From: Lotus japonicus
Taxonomy: Eukaryota > Streptophyta > Magnoliopsida > Fabales > Fabaceae
Assembly (NCBI RefSeq): GCF_012489685.1
Contig: NC_080042.1
Location: 53,000,066 to 53,064,065 of the forward strand
Length of the DNA stretch: 64,000 nucleotides
Direction of reading: 5' to 3'
Shown: piece after piece, positions 41,697 to 52,873 of the stretch
Position numbering within the stretch: the first letter of the stretch is position 1
How the letters are laid out: each line of letters opens with the position of its first letter
Program-made: the position numbers and the translations under genes
Notes under the pieces: model-generated
Databases searched by the model: none
Told to the model about the DNA's origin: nothing
What the model saw: only the letters and a program-made list of their open reading frames with translations

Positions 41697-42707
41697 TTGT
41701 GTGAAAAACAAACAATGGCCCAAGCCAATACTTCCGCTGACAACAACAACAACAACAATCAACTCAGAGCACCAATCTTTGATGGTGAAAAGTTTGAGTA
41801 CTGGAAAGATAGAATAGAATGTTATTTCCTTGGTACTGACCCAGATCTCTGGGATATGGTCATTGAAGGCTATACTGATCCAGTAGATGCTTCGGGTGTG
41901 AAGATCCCTCGTTCTGAAATGACTGACGCTCAGAAGAAGCGTTTCAAGGATCATCACAAGGCGAAGTTCATGCTATTCAGCTCAATATCATATATTGAGT
42001 ATGAGAAGATCTCTGACAAAGAAACTGCTAAATCCATCTTTAACTCCTTGGTCATGACGCATGAAGGAAATGAAGAGGTCAAGGAAACCAAGGCTCTTGC
42101 TCTCATACAACAATATGAGCAGTTTAAGATGGAATCTGGTGAAACCATTGAGGAGATGTACTCAAGGTTTCAAACTCTGATTGCTGGAATCAGAGTGCTA
42201 AACAAGGGCTACTCTACTGGTGATCATGTCAAGAAGATTATCAGAAGTTTGCCTAAGGAGTGGAGAGCTTTTGTCACTGCACTGAAACTCTCCAGAAATT
42301 TGAACTCCCTGAAGTTAGAAGAGCTCGTGAGTCATCTCAGAAGCCATGAGATTGAACTCAAAGGAGACAAGCCTCAGAAGAAAGACAAGTCTATTGCTCT
42401 TAAGTCAAAGTCTGACAAAGCAAAAGCCTATCAGGCAGAAGAGGAAAATTCATCTGAAGAGCTATCAGATGCGTCTGATGATGAAGAGTTGTCTCTTTTC
42501 ACAAAGAAGTTAAGCAAACTCTGGAAGAACAGAAATATCAAGGGCAAAGGACCAAAGAAAAGTTCAGGAAGATATGAATCGTCATCTGGTCAGAAGAAGT
42601 CATCTGGAAAGGAAGTCACTTGCTTCGAGTGCAAGGAATCTGGGCACTACAAGAGTGACTGTCCCATAAGAGACCAAGAAAAGTCTTCAAGAAGAAAGCT
42701 CTCATAA
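41697..42707 (+). CDS. Gag of copia element 2
   Basis: 336 residues in the open frame; a natural start is the ATG at 41715 (MAQANTS). The core reads PIFDGEKFEYWKDRIECYF, typical of copia Gag (UBN2 type), and ends with the CCHC knuckle CFECKESGHYKSDC near 42622-42663 that binds genomic RNA. The frame stops at TAA 42705-42707, but protein-like sequence continues in frame 2 from about 42680 (KKALITFDAIDSDEAE), so the stop results from a frameshift. Confidence 0.9.
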   Translation: MCEKQTMAQANTSADNNNNNNQLRAPIFDGEKFEYWKDRIECYFLGTDPDLWDMVIEGYTDPVDASGVKIPRSEMTDAQKKRFKDHHKAKFMLFSSISYIEYEKISDKETAKSIFNSLVMTHEGNEEVKETKALALIQQYEQFKMESGETIEEMYSRFQTLIAGIRVLNKGYSTGDHVKKIIRSLPKEWRAFVTALKLSRNLNSLKLEELVSHLRSHEIELKGDKPQKKDKSIALKSKSDKAKAYQAEEENSSEELSDASDDEELSLFTKKLSKLWKNRNIKGKGPKKSSGRYESSSGQKKSSGKEVTCFECKESGHYKSDCPIRDQEKSSRRKLS

Positions 42708-43500
42708 CCTTTGATGCAATTGATTCTGATGAAGCTGAGTCAGAAGAAGATGAAGCTGTGGAGGCTCTAATGGCTACCACTAGCAAAGGTGCTGGAGCTT
42801 TAAAAAATGATTCAGACTCTGAGGATGATGATGAGGTATTCTCTAACTTTTCTCTATCTGAGCTAAGAACTGCCTTATCTGAAATAATGAAGAAACATGA
42901 TATTCTGCTAAATAAGCATAAAGAACTCAAAAAGAAATATGCTGCTAAAACCAGTTCTATAGAAGTTCATGAGAAGTCAGTCTCTGAACTCATGGATGAA
43001 AACTATAATCTTGTTAATGACAATGTTGTTCTTCGTGCTAAAAATGATGTGCTAGAAGATCAACTTGCATCATCTGATGTTAAGTATGAGACAAAATATG
43101 AGAAAGCGTTTCAAAAGTTCCTTGCAAAGGGCATAGACAGAAGTCTTATGGCTTCAATGATCTATGGCATGAGCAGAAATGGGAACAATGGCCTTGGCTA
43201 CTTTCAATCCATGGAAGATAAGTCATCTGAGCCCAAACGCGAACCATTGCATAAGCATTTCGTTCCCGCTGGCACGGTCATTCCAGAGAAGGTTAAACCA
43301 AAGATGGTGAAACCAAAGGGAAAGTTCAAACTTGACATGTCTAGATACTATACTCAGGTTCCTATGCATTATCCTCCTGTTGCACCCAAAGTTCCAAGAA
43401 CTTCTGGGAAAACTAACAAGAAAGGACCCAAGATATGGGTACCTAAAACAAAAATTATTCCTGTTGCAGACATCTTATGCAGCTCAGTTAAGACACCTGT
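42680..43500 (+). pseudogene. Gag-protease linker of copia element 2, out of frame
   Basis: An acidic and Ser-rich stretch, then a coiled-coil-like segment (about 42850-43110) and a basic Pro-rich part, all in frame 2. The flanking gag and protease are in frame 0. Two compensating indels, near 42680 and near 43490, explain this. The family normally has this region between Gag and the protease. Confidence 0.75.
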
Positions 43501-46500
43501 CATGGTACCTGGACAGTGGATGCTCGCGACACATGACGGGCACAAGGTCTATATTCCAAGAACTGACACCGCTTAAGTCAGGAGGAGATGTTGGCTTTGG
43601 AGGAAACCAGAAGGGAAAAATTATTGGAAAAGGTTCCATAGGAGATGGAAAAACTCCAGTTATCAATGATGTACTTCTGGTGGAAGGATTATTTCACAAC
43701 TTGCTCTCCATAAGCCAAATTGCTGACAAAGGTTACGATGTGATCTTCAATCAAACTGGATGCAAAGCTGTTAGTCAAACAGATGGATCTGTTTTGTTCT
43801 CTGGGAAGAGGAAAAATGATATTTACAAAATCAGATCCTCTGAACTGCTATCTCAGAAGGTCAAGTGTCTCATGTCAGTTAATGAAGAGCAATGGATCTG
43901 GCACAGACGTCTAGGACATGCAAGTCTCAGAAAAATCTCTCAACTTAGCAAGCTAAATCTCGTCAGAGGATTGCCTCATCTGAAGTACTCATCAGAGGCT
44001 CTGTGTGAAGCTTGTCAGAAGGGAAAATTCACCGAGAAGCCTTTTAAAGCAAAGAATGTGGTATCTACAACAAGGCCCCTTGAGCTACTTCACATTGATC
44101 TTTTTGGACCAGTGAAAACTGAATCCATTGGAGGAAAGAAGTATGGGTTAGTTATTGTAGATGACTAAAGCAGGTGGACATGGGTAAAGTTCCTAAGGCA
44201 CAAAGATGAAACACATACTGTGTTTACCAACTTCATTAACCAAGTTCAGAAGGAGTTTCAGTCTTCTGTGATTACTGTCAGAAGTGACCATGGTGGAGAA
44301 TTTGAGAACAAAGCTTTTGAAGAATTATTCAACTCTCAAGGAATCTCTCACAACTTCTCCTGTCCTCGCACTCCTCAACAAAATGGAGTAGTTGAAAGAA
44401 AGAATAGAACTCTTCAGGAGATGGCTCGCACCATGATGCAGGAATCAAGTATGGCCAAGCACTTCTGGGCAGAAGCAATCAACACTGCATGCTACATCCA
44501 GAACAGAATCTCAGTTAGACCAATTCTGGAGAAAACTCCTTATGAGCTATGCAAAGGAAGGCAACCTGATATTTCTTACTTCCATCCTTTTGGAACCTGT
44601 TGCTACATGCTCAACACCAAGGAGCAATTGGGTAAATTCGATTCTAAAGCTTTAAAATGTTATTTTCTTGGTTATTCTGAAAGATCAAAAGGTTTTAGAA
44701 TTTATAATATTATTCATCAAACTGTTGAGGAATCTATCCAGATTAAATTTGATGATAAGCTTGGCTCAGAAAAGTCAAAGCTGTTTGAAAGATTTGCAGA
44801 TTTAAGCATTGATTGTTCAGAAGCAAATCAACCAATGAAAAGCCCAGGGGATGTTACTTCAGAGGCAGAAGCATCTGAAGATGTTCCAACAACTTCTGAT
44901 CAACTTCAGAAGAAGAAAAGAATAGTTGCTTCTCATCCAGAAGAACTGATCATTGGCAACAAAGATGCTCCCGTCAGAACCAGGTCTATGCTCAAACCTT
45001 CGGAAGAGACTCTTCTGAGTCTGAAGGGATTTGTGTCTCTCATTGAGCCGAAATCAGTTGATGAAGCTCTTGAAGACAAAGGCTGGATTCAAGCAATGCA
45101 AGAAGAGCTAGATCAGTTCACCAAGAATGATGTATGGACCTTAATGCCTAAACCCAAAGGTTTCCATGTCATAGGAACCAAGTGGGTGTTCAGAAACAAG
45201 CTAAATGAAAGAGGAGAAGTAACAAGAAACAAGGCAAGACTGGTGGCTCAAGGCTACAGTCAACAAGAGGGAATTGATTACACTGAGACCTTTGCTCCAG
45301 TAGCAAGGCTTGAAGCCATAAGGCTATTGATTTCCTTCTCAGTAAATCACAACATCATTCTCCATCAGATGGACGTCAAAAGTGCCTTCCTCAATGGCTA
45401 CATTTTAGAAGAAGTGTATGTCAAGCAACCTCCAGGCTTTGAGGACAACAAACATCCAGAGCATGTCTACAAGCTCAAAAAGTCACTCTATGGATTGAAA
45501 CAAGCTCCCAGAGCGTGGTATGAAAGGCTCAGCTCCTTTCTTCTACAGAATGAGTTTGTAAGGGGTAAAGGTGACAATACTCTTTTCTGCAGAACCTATA
45601 AGAATGACATTCTTATAGTTCAGATTTATGTTGATGATATCATTTTTGGTTCTGCTAATCCCTCCTTGTGCAAGGAATTCTCTAAGTTAATGCAGGCTGA
45701 ATTTGAAATGAGCATGATGGGAGAACTTAAATACTTCCTGGGAATTCAAATAGATCAACGACCAGGAGTCACCTATATACATCAGAAGAAATACACCTTG
45801 GAACTTCTGAAGAAGTTCAACATGAGTGACTGCAACATCTCAAAGACTCCAATGCATCCAACATGCATTCTTGAGAAAGAGGAAGTTTCCTCTAAGGTTT
45901 GTCAGAAGCTCTATCGTGGAATGATAGGATCTCTTCTTTACTTAACTGCCTCTAGACCTGATATATTGTTTAGTGTGCATCTCTGTGCTAGATTCCAATC
46001 AGATCCTAGAGAGACTCACTTAACTGCTGTTAAGAGGATCCTCAAATATCTGAAAGGAACCACTAACCTTGGCTTGATGTATAGAAAAACATCAGAGTAT
46101 ACACTTTCAGGTTTTTGTGATGCTGACTTTGCTGGAGATAGAGTGGAAAGGAAAAGCACTTCTGGAAGCTGCCATTTCCTTGGATCTAATCTTGTCACGT
46201 GGTCAAGCAAAAGACAAAACACTATTGCTCTTTCAACTGCTGAAGCAGAATATGTCTCAGCTGCCACATGCTGTACACAAACCATATGGATGAAGAATCA
46301 TCTAGAAGATTATGGGTTGTCTCTGAAGAAGGTTCCTATTTATTGTGACAACACAGCTGCTATCTCACTCAGCAAGAACCCCATTCTACACTCAAGAGCA
46401 AAGCATATAGAGGTAAAGTATCATTATATTCGTGATCATGTTCAGAAGGGCACTCTATCATTAGAGTATGTTGATACTGACCATCAGTGGGCAGATATTT

Positions 46501-46574
46501 TCACTAAGTCCTTAGCAGAAGATAGGTTTCTATTTATCCTTGAAAACCTGAACATGGACTTTTGTCCAGAGTAA
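43490..46574 (+). pseudogene. Pol of copia element 2 (protease-integrase-RT-RNase H) with a nonsense codon
   Basis: Protease WYLDSGCS at about 43503. Integrase HHCC finger at about 43900-44020 (HRRLGHAS, CEACQKG). First catalytic Asp in HIDLFGP (about 44092). TAA at 44166-44168 where the family has Tyr in DDYSRW. Second Asp in RSDHGGEF (about 44281) and Glu in NGVVERKN (about 44385). RT catalytic YVDDII at about 45628. RNase H with DADFAG (about 46121) and AEAEY (about 46240). The frame is otherwise open to TAA at 46572-46574. The single nonsense codon sits inside the integrase core, so this copy cannot make a complete Pol without readthrough. Confidence 0.93.
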
Positions 46575-46909
46575 GGTTTTCTTCAGAACTTCTGACCATG
46601 GTACCTCTGAAGTCATCAGATGTTACCCTCTTCAGAAGCTACTCGATCAGAAGCACTTAACCCACCGGTTAAACTTCTGTAGTAGACAATAATACACGTG
46701 TCACTTCATTTGTGACATAGTTCCTTGAGTCGCGTGGTATATTTGCTATAATGATGATGTCTACTCTCCTCTACTATGCTATTTTCAGACTATATATTTT
46801 ATAACCGTTGATTTTGCCTTTCATTTATTAGAAAAACTGTCAACGGTTACCATTAAACCCACTATATGCACTGTCACACACGATCTCCCACTCACTTACA
46901 CTTACGGTT

Positions 46910-49900
46910 TTGAAACTATCCGTGTGCATTGCATTCATTCATAATTCTTCCTCCAACATTTCCCCTTTCTCTCTGAACCCTAAACCTCCATCTCTAAGAA
47001 TCACGGGCAAATCGAGGAAACCTAAGGCGAATGTTTCTGCTTCTACCACACAAACTGCCAAAGATCAAGAGAAGCAAAGATTCGAGGAAGCATAGAAGAT
47101 TCTGAATGCACCAAATGTAGTCACCTGTGCAAAGAAAGTGGAAGAACTGAGTGTGTGCTGCGAAGCAAGAGTTGATTTTGATAATCTTGCTCAACATGGG
47201 TTTGATATTAGGGACCAAGTCAATTTGCAAGGATGGTCCGGGTACTTCAACAGGCTCTGTGGTCCAATCTATCACAAGTTGGTTGTCGAGTTCTGGAAGA
47301 ACGCAGTCTGCAACGACTACTACGTCGTCTCCCATGTACTGGGCAAGAAAATTGTGATCTCTGAAGAATCTATTGCAAAGCTGCTGGGTATGAAGTTCCA
47401 GGAGGGAAAAAGGATTAAAAATGTTGAAGCAAATGTTGCTGGGATGAGGACCGTGGTCAACAAGGCGCTCTATGATAACTGGTCTTACGAGAAAACCAAG
47501 TACAGCATCAAGGACTTGAAGTCTGAGATGAAGATTTGGCAGAAGATCTTCATGCACTGTATTCACCCCAGAACTGGAGGAACTGATTACCTGAATGCAA
47601 CTCAGAAGATAATCATGTACTACATTTCAACTGGTGAGCTTATATGTCTGCCATTCCTACTTTTCAATTATCTGAAGGAGTGTGTTGAGAAATCAAGGAC
47701 CACAACTGGTTCTGAGAACAAGAGGTTCATCTACTACATTCTGTATGGAAGGCTGCTGTCAGACATCTTCGTCCAAAACAAGCTTGTCAAGACTCTATCA
47801 GATCTTGAACTCCACGAAGATCTGGCCATGACAGTTGGTGATGCTCTCAATGGCACAAAGTTGAAGAAGATGCAGATCATTGAGAAAATTAAAGTTGCTC
47901 CCAAAGAAGACACTTCTGATGAAGTTCGTCAGAGGGATTATCCCATTGATGATTATCCTATTTGGTCCAAGAAGGACAATCCAGCATGCATTCTGGAATA
48001 TGTCAGGATGCTCAGAAGTCAAGGTGATCCAATCACTCTTACAGAATTTGTTAGCACTCTTCCTGAAAGTCCTCCTAAGCTGACTACCAGGAAATCCAGG
48101 AGAGCAACAAGCAGCAAGCCCTCAGATCCTAAGGGCAAAGGGATTCTGATAGAGGAACCTGCAAAGAAGAAGGCGGTTTCCAAGACTGTAATCATCAGGG
48201 AACCATCTCCTGAAAGGCCTCTGAAGAGAACCTCCACTCAACAACAACAAATGTCTGATTCTGAAAGCTTAGTAAACACATGGGAAGATCCCTCAAGTGA
48301 GGAGACTGAAGATGAAGACATGCCTCTGGCTAAGAGACGCAAAATTATTCTTGAGGAAGAGGAAGATGAGCAGGATGACCATGAGATCATCCAGAATGTG
48401 ATTCAGGATATAAGGGAAGCTTCAGATGCTGAAGAATCCACAGATTCTGATGAGGTACACTTGGTAAGGAGAAGGAAGCTGCCTCTGAAAGGTCCCCTTC
48501 AGCAGAAAGAGACAGTTGCAGAACAAGCTTCTGAACCTGCTTCAGAAGTACAACGTGAAAGAAGATCTAAAAGAACTTCTGATCCAGCAAGGGCTGTCAA
48601 ACTCACCAGAACCTCACCCATCAGAAGCCCCAATAAGGTAATTACTGAAAGCATTAATTCTGATTCTGCTTTAGTAGTTATACCTGAGCAACCCCTGCCT
48701 ATATCTACTTCCATGCCTACCTTAACCCAAACAGCACCCACTCAACCTGAAACACAAACTCAAACACAAGCTGAACCTCAAGCTCCTACATCAACCATCC
48801 AAACAGCTACCACAGCCATCCCCTCCACTCCAGTACCTCCTTTTAATTCCTTCATTCAAGGCATCATTCAAAGTGAGGCAACCCTGAAAACCTTAGTTCA
48901 GCAATTCACTCCCAAGCCTGCATCCACTCCACACACCTTTCTCATAACCCAGACTGGTGAGATCCCTACTGAGAAAGAAAAGGAAGATGATGATGTCCAG
49001 ATCCTTGAGCCGCCCTTTAATGTGAAGCCCCTTCAACAAATTGCTTCCAATTTTGAAGATCGGATTCCAGATGCTGCTGAGACCTCTTATGTATCATTGT
49101 CCAATTATTCAGCAGTCAACTCACAGGATCTGAGCTTCACTTCACCTGAGAAGACTGTCAATTCAAGGCCAGATACTATCTCTGAAGCTGAGCACATGGC
49201 TGAATAAGATCACTCAGGTTTCGAGAAGGACCATGCGATTGATTTCTCTCCTTCAGAGAACATGGATGAATCAAATGCTTCAAGCTCCAATGCTGCCAGA
49301 ACTCCTCAGCCTGTTCTGACCCTGGCCACCTCTTTCCTTCCTCAAAGTCTCCCTCAACTCATTCAGGAGTTTTCTGAAGAGGCCACCAGAAGGCTGAACT
49401 GGCTTTATCAGGTAACTGATAATCAGTTTGATGCTTCTCGTGTTGATAGTCTATGGTTTGCATTTGAGAAATGGTCAGAAGGCAAAGGTCATGAACTTCA
49501 GAAGCAACTTAGCAGGGAGAAAAGACTAAGAGTTCATGATGCATCCGAAAGGGCCTATGAGCAGAGGCAGAGAGTGCTACACAAGGTTTGTGAACCTTTG
49601 AGAAGAGCAATGGCTGAAAGACCATGTGTTGTCTCCGAATGTACCTCAGAAGATGTTGTGATGCTCTCAGCAGAGGAAGAAGAAGAAAGCACCGATGGTA
49701 TAGTCATTCTGGAAGATGCAGATGCTGATGAAGTTCAGCAGCAAGGGCCAATTCAAGTTGACATTGCAATGTCATCAGAGGCTGAAGATGCTCCTCATGT
49801 TCAGGCTCCAGCAGTTCCTACATCTGATCCAGCTCCAGAAGTTGAAGTTCTTGCTACCCGAATTGACAGAATTCAGAATGATCAGCAGAGATTATTTCAG

Positions 49901-50023
49901 ATGGTTGAGGCACAAGGACGTATTCAGAATGAGCAAAGCAAGCAAATTCAAGAGTCCTCAGGCAAAATGGAAGCAATCATGAAGTACCTCATGGACAACC
50001 TTCCCTCCTCTTCCAAGCCTTGA
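46910..50023 (+). pseudogene. Env-like accessory ORF of copia element 2, two in-frame stops
   Basis: 46910-47095, 47138-49207 and 49262-50023 lie in the same frame, separated only by TAG at 47093-47095 and TAA at 49205-49207. Together they span 1037 codons and align with the env-like ORF of copia element 1. The N-terminal domain (QGWSGYFNRL, EFWKNAVCNDYYVVSHVLG) is followed by basic and acidic patches (LAKRRKIILEEEEDE), a Thr/Gln/Pro-rich linker, and a C-terminal helical part ending SSSKP. No ATG opens the first segment, so the start is unresolved. No membrane segment visible. Position after pol matches SIRE env-like genes. Confidence 0.8.
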
Positions 50024-50269
50024 ATCCCTCATCTCTATCATGCATACATTTAATTGTTATGACTGCATTTATTTTATGCTGACTATGCTTAATTATTCTT
50101 ATCTGATTCAATGCACCGTCCATTTAGTAACTCACATGCCTTTATGATTTGATAAGTTTTATGCATGTTTTTCTGTTACCTTTTCTCCTTATAATCTCCG
50201 CAATCCTTCTTCTCCATCACAACGCAATTCACTTCCTTATCATTCTGTTCCATTCTCCCTTGTTCAAGA

Positions 50270-50686
50270 ATGTCTTCTGTCGACTTAATTTCTGAACTCA
50301 AGACTTTGGTATTTGACCAAGTCTTTCTATGGAGTGTTAGTCTTTCTTCCTCTCAGATCTCTCAAGCTCTTGAGAAGATTGAGCATCTTCTGACCTGTTG
50401 GCTCACTTCTCATCAGACTCACTGTCTTCAGAACCTTCAAGATGTTCTGAATGATCTTCTCTGTCTGACCAATCGCCAGGAGGACATCGAAGCTCAGCTC
50501 CAGGGCATTTGCATGCTTCTGGAATATGAGGAAGATCACCATGAAGCGGATCAAAAGGCTGTCCAGGAGAATGTTGCCTTCAAGGAGGACCTGGCTACTC
50601 AGTTAGCCTCAATTGATAAGGGCATTCGTTCTCTACACCTTCAACTTCTCTCCATGAAGAATTCTCGAGCTTTCCTGTTTGTCTAG
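50270..50686 (+). CDS. Short helical ORF of copia element 2
   Basis: 138 residues, ATG at 50270, intact, Leu/Gln/Glu-rich with a likely coiled coil (DLATQLASIDKGIRSLHLQL). It follows the env-like ORF and precedes the polypurine tracts, the same place where copia element 1 has a small ORF on the opposite strand. Sequence similarity to that ORF and to the Tat small ORF is weak (opening SELK....F, then an LL-containing helix) and may be convergent. Function unknown. Confidence 0.55.
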   Translation: MSSVDLISELKTLVFDQVFLWSVSLSSSQISQALEKIEHLLTCWLTSHQTHCLQNLQDVLNDLLCLTNRQEDIEAQLQGICMLLEYEEDHHEADQKAVQENVAFKEDLATQLASIDKGIRSLHLQLLSMKNSRAFLFV

Positions 50687-50807
50687 GCTTAGTCTTCTTC
50701 CTTCCTCTCGATCCCTTGTACTTCTTCTCCATTCAATAATAATAACCTATCTTATTTGCATCACTTCTCTATTATTGTTATTGTTGCTTTTCACTCTTTT
50801 TGATTAT

Positions 50808-50822
50808 GACAAAAAGGGGGAG
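50808..50822 (+). promoter_or_regulatory. Internal polypurine tract of copia element 2
   Basis: GACAAAAAGGGGGAG, identical to the internal tract of copia element 1 and at nearly the same distance (about 485 bp) from the 3' tract. Confidence 0.6.
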
Positions 50823-51292
50823 TACATAAATTGGTTTTGATAAATTTTTATATTACATAAAACCAGTAGAGGAGAACAAGTATCAATACTTATAGCACAT
50901 AGAAATTGTCAAGCGTCTCAGATAAGGAATACATTTTGAACTAATCTTGCTTCTAACGCTTTATTCCAATTATATCTGAACAAGACTCTATGTCATTATG
51001 TGAGATACGCTAAGTTCTGAAACCATCACTTCTGATGAGTATACATCTCTTCAAGCGTAAATTCTGATCACATAACCAGACTCCGAATCTAGATTCTTCA
51101 CAAATTCATCAAGTCATAGATTCAGGGGGAGTCAGGGGGAGACCCTTGCTCAGAATCAGGTTTTAACCCAGATTCAGAAAGAGCATTGCAAACCGTTACA
51201 CAAGGATAAGTTTAATCTCTGATCCATTCTCTCTTGTGTATTCAGTTTATTGTGTAAAAATTGTTCATCAAAATACTTGTTTTGTCATCATC

Positions 51293-51306
51293 AAAATGGG
51301 GGAGAT
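51293..51306 (+). promoter_or_regulatory. 3' polypurine tract of copia element 2
   Basis: AAAATGGGGGAGAT directly before the 3' LTR. Unlike the internal tract it is interrupted by one T. Confidence 0.8.
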
Positions 51307-52546
51307 TGTAAGATCAAGGTTTGATCAGTGGTTGCATCTCTATATTTTGATGATTACAATTAAGGTTTGTGATGATGAACAATTGTGGTTCCCTAACGTT
51401 TGTCTTTTTAAGTTGTGACAAACAGGTTCTGAATCTGACCCAAGCCTATTCGTTCTGAAGAAGAAGAACCAAGGGTTACTAAAAAGAGAGCTATTTAATC
51501 TATCATGTTCGTTCTGAACAGTGGAAAATACTTCAGAAGCTCTGAAGATGGAAGCTCTCAAGAAGTTCTGAAGAACTCAAGTCAGAAGTTCTGAAGACCA
51601 GATGTTCCAGTGGAACGGTCCAGAAGCAGAAGACTCAAGTTCTGAAGACTTACAAGAAGTTGGTTCTGAAGACCCAAGCTATTCTAGCTCTGACGATCAG
51701 AAGTTCTGAGGAACTTGTTCAGAAGCAGAAGTTGCACGGTCAGAGGAATCCAAGCTTCAATCTGACGATGATCAGAAGCTTCATCAACGTTCATCTGAAG
51801 CTCCTTCATCACAAGTCAACTGGTGAAAGGACAGGTCGCTATCACAGTACAACGTCGTACAAGTCTCAGTCTGTCCGCCACCTATCTTGTACAGCCTAGC
51901 AGTCTGATATTACAGAATTGCCACTCCAACGGATAAAACCCTAGCAACGGCTACATCACAAGTCTCGGAGTTTATAAAGGCTGAAGAAAGAAGAAAGAGG
52001 CTAAGAAACCTTGCTGAAAATATTCAACATATACGAACCATTCTCTTAGCATTATTTCTTCACTGCTCTTAAACATCTGAGTTTACTATTCGCTTGTTAG
52101 AAGCACTCATTGTAAACCCGAAACCTTTTACATCATATTGTAAAGTTCATCAAGAGACCAAGGTTGGTCGGATCTTGAGAGGACTGAATCAAGGCTGATT
52201 CAGTATTTAGCTAGTCTTAAGAGGATCGGTAGATCAGCTTCTTAAGAGGATACTAGTGAAAAAATCAGTGTACTGTTAGTCACTTAGCAGGTTGCAAAGT
52301 GCAGTTGTAACACTCATTGATTTTAGTGGATTGCCTTCATCAGAAGAAGGAAGAAATCACCTTCACAGGTGGACTGGATTAGCTTGAGCATTTATCTCAA
52401 GTGAACCAGGATAAAATACTTGTGTGCTTTACTTCCTATCTTCAGCACTTAGTTTTTATCTTTGAGTTTTGAAAAAGGCCAAAAGTTTACCCGAGATACA
52501 AAAACTCTATTCAAACCCCCCCTTTCTAGTGTTTTTCGCACCTTCA
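51307..52546 (+). repeat. 3' LTR of copia element 2
   Basis: 1240 bp, about seven substitutions from the 5' LTR; a C-run of 7 instead of 16 accounts for the whole length difference. Followed by the duplicated CACAC. Confidence 0.95.
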
Positions 52547-52551
52547 CACAC

Positions 52552-52873
52552 CCACTACAATAATTGCACCAAAGAACTGACCAATGTCTGCAAAGGAGAG
52601 GAGTGAAATTTGTAACAAACCAGCCAAAAACAAGAAACCCCCTCCATATCTCCAAACTTTCTCTCTTCCGATTCAGAATCAACAACCTCCAGATCAGGAA
52701 AATTGAAAACGCAAAATCAAACATTGGAAGGAGAAGGACCTGTACATTAATTACAAACAAAAGCATGAACCAGACAAAGGAACCAACTCAACATGCAGAT
52801 ATGTCCCATGGCCATCTCCTCAAGTGCTTCAAACACACCAGATCAGCAGCAGAGGAGCAAAGAAATGAACCGA
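52552..52873 (-). other. 3' UTR of the LINE (proximal part)
   Basis: Between the end of ORF2 and the copia insertion; it continues at 40162-40387. No conserved ORF. Confidence 0.8.

Larger units (their letters stand above)
40388..52546 (+). mobile_element. Ty1/copia SIRE-type LTR retrotransposon 2, complete, recent
   Basis: 12,159 bp with LTRs of 1249 and 1240 bp and the target duplication CACAC (40383-40387, 52547-52551). Contents: primer-binding site, gag, pol, env-like ORF, short ORF, two polypurine tracts. The LTRs differ by about seven substitutions plus the length of a C-run (16 against 7), so the insertion is young. Despite this, the coding region carries frameshifts and at least three nonsense codons, so it probably moved with proteins from another copy. 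Confidence 0.95.
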
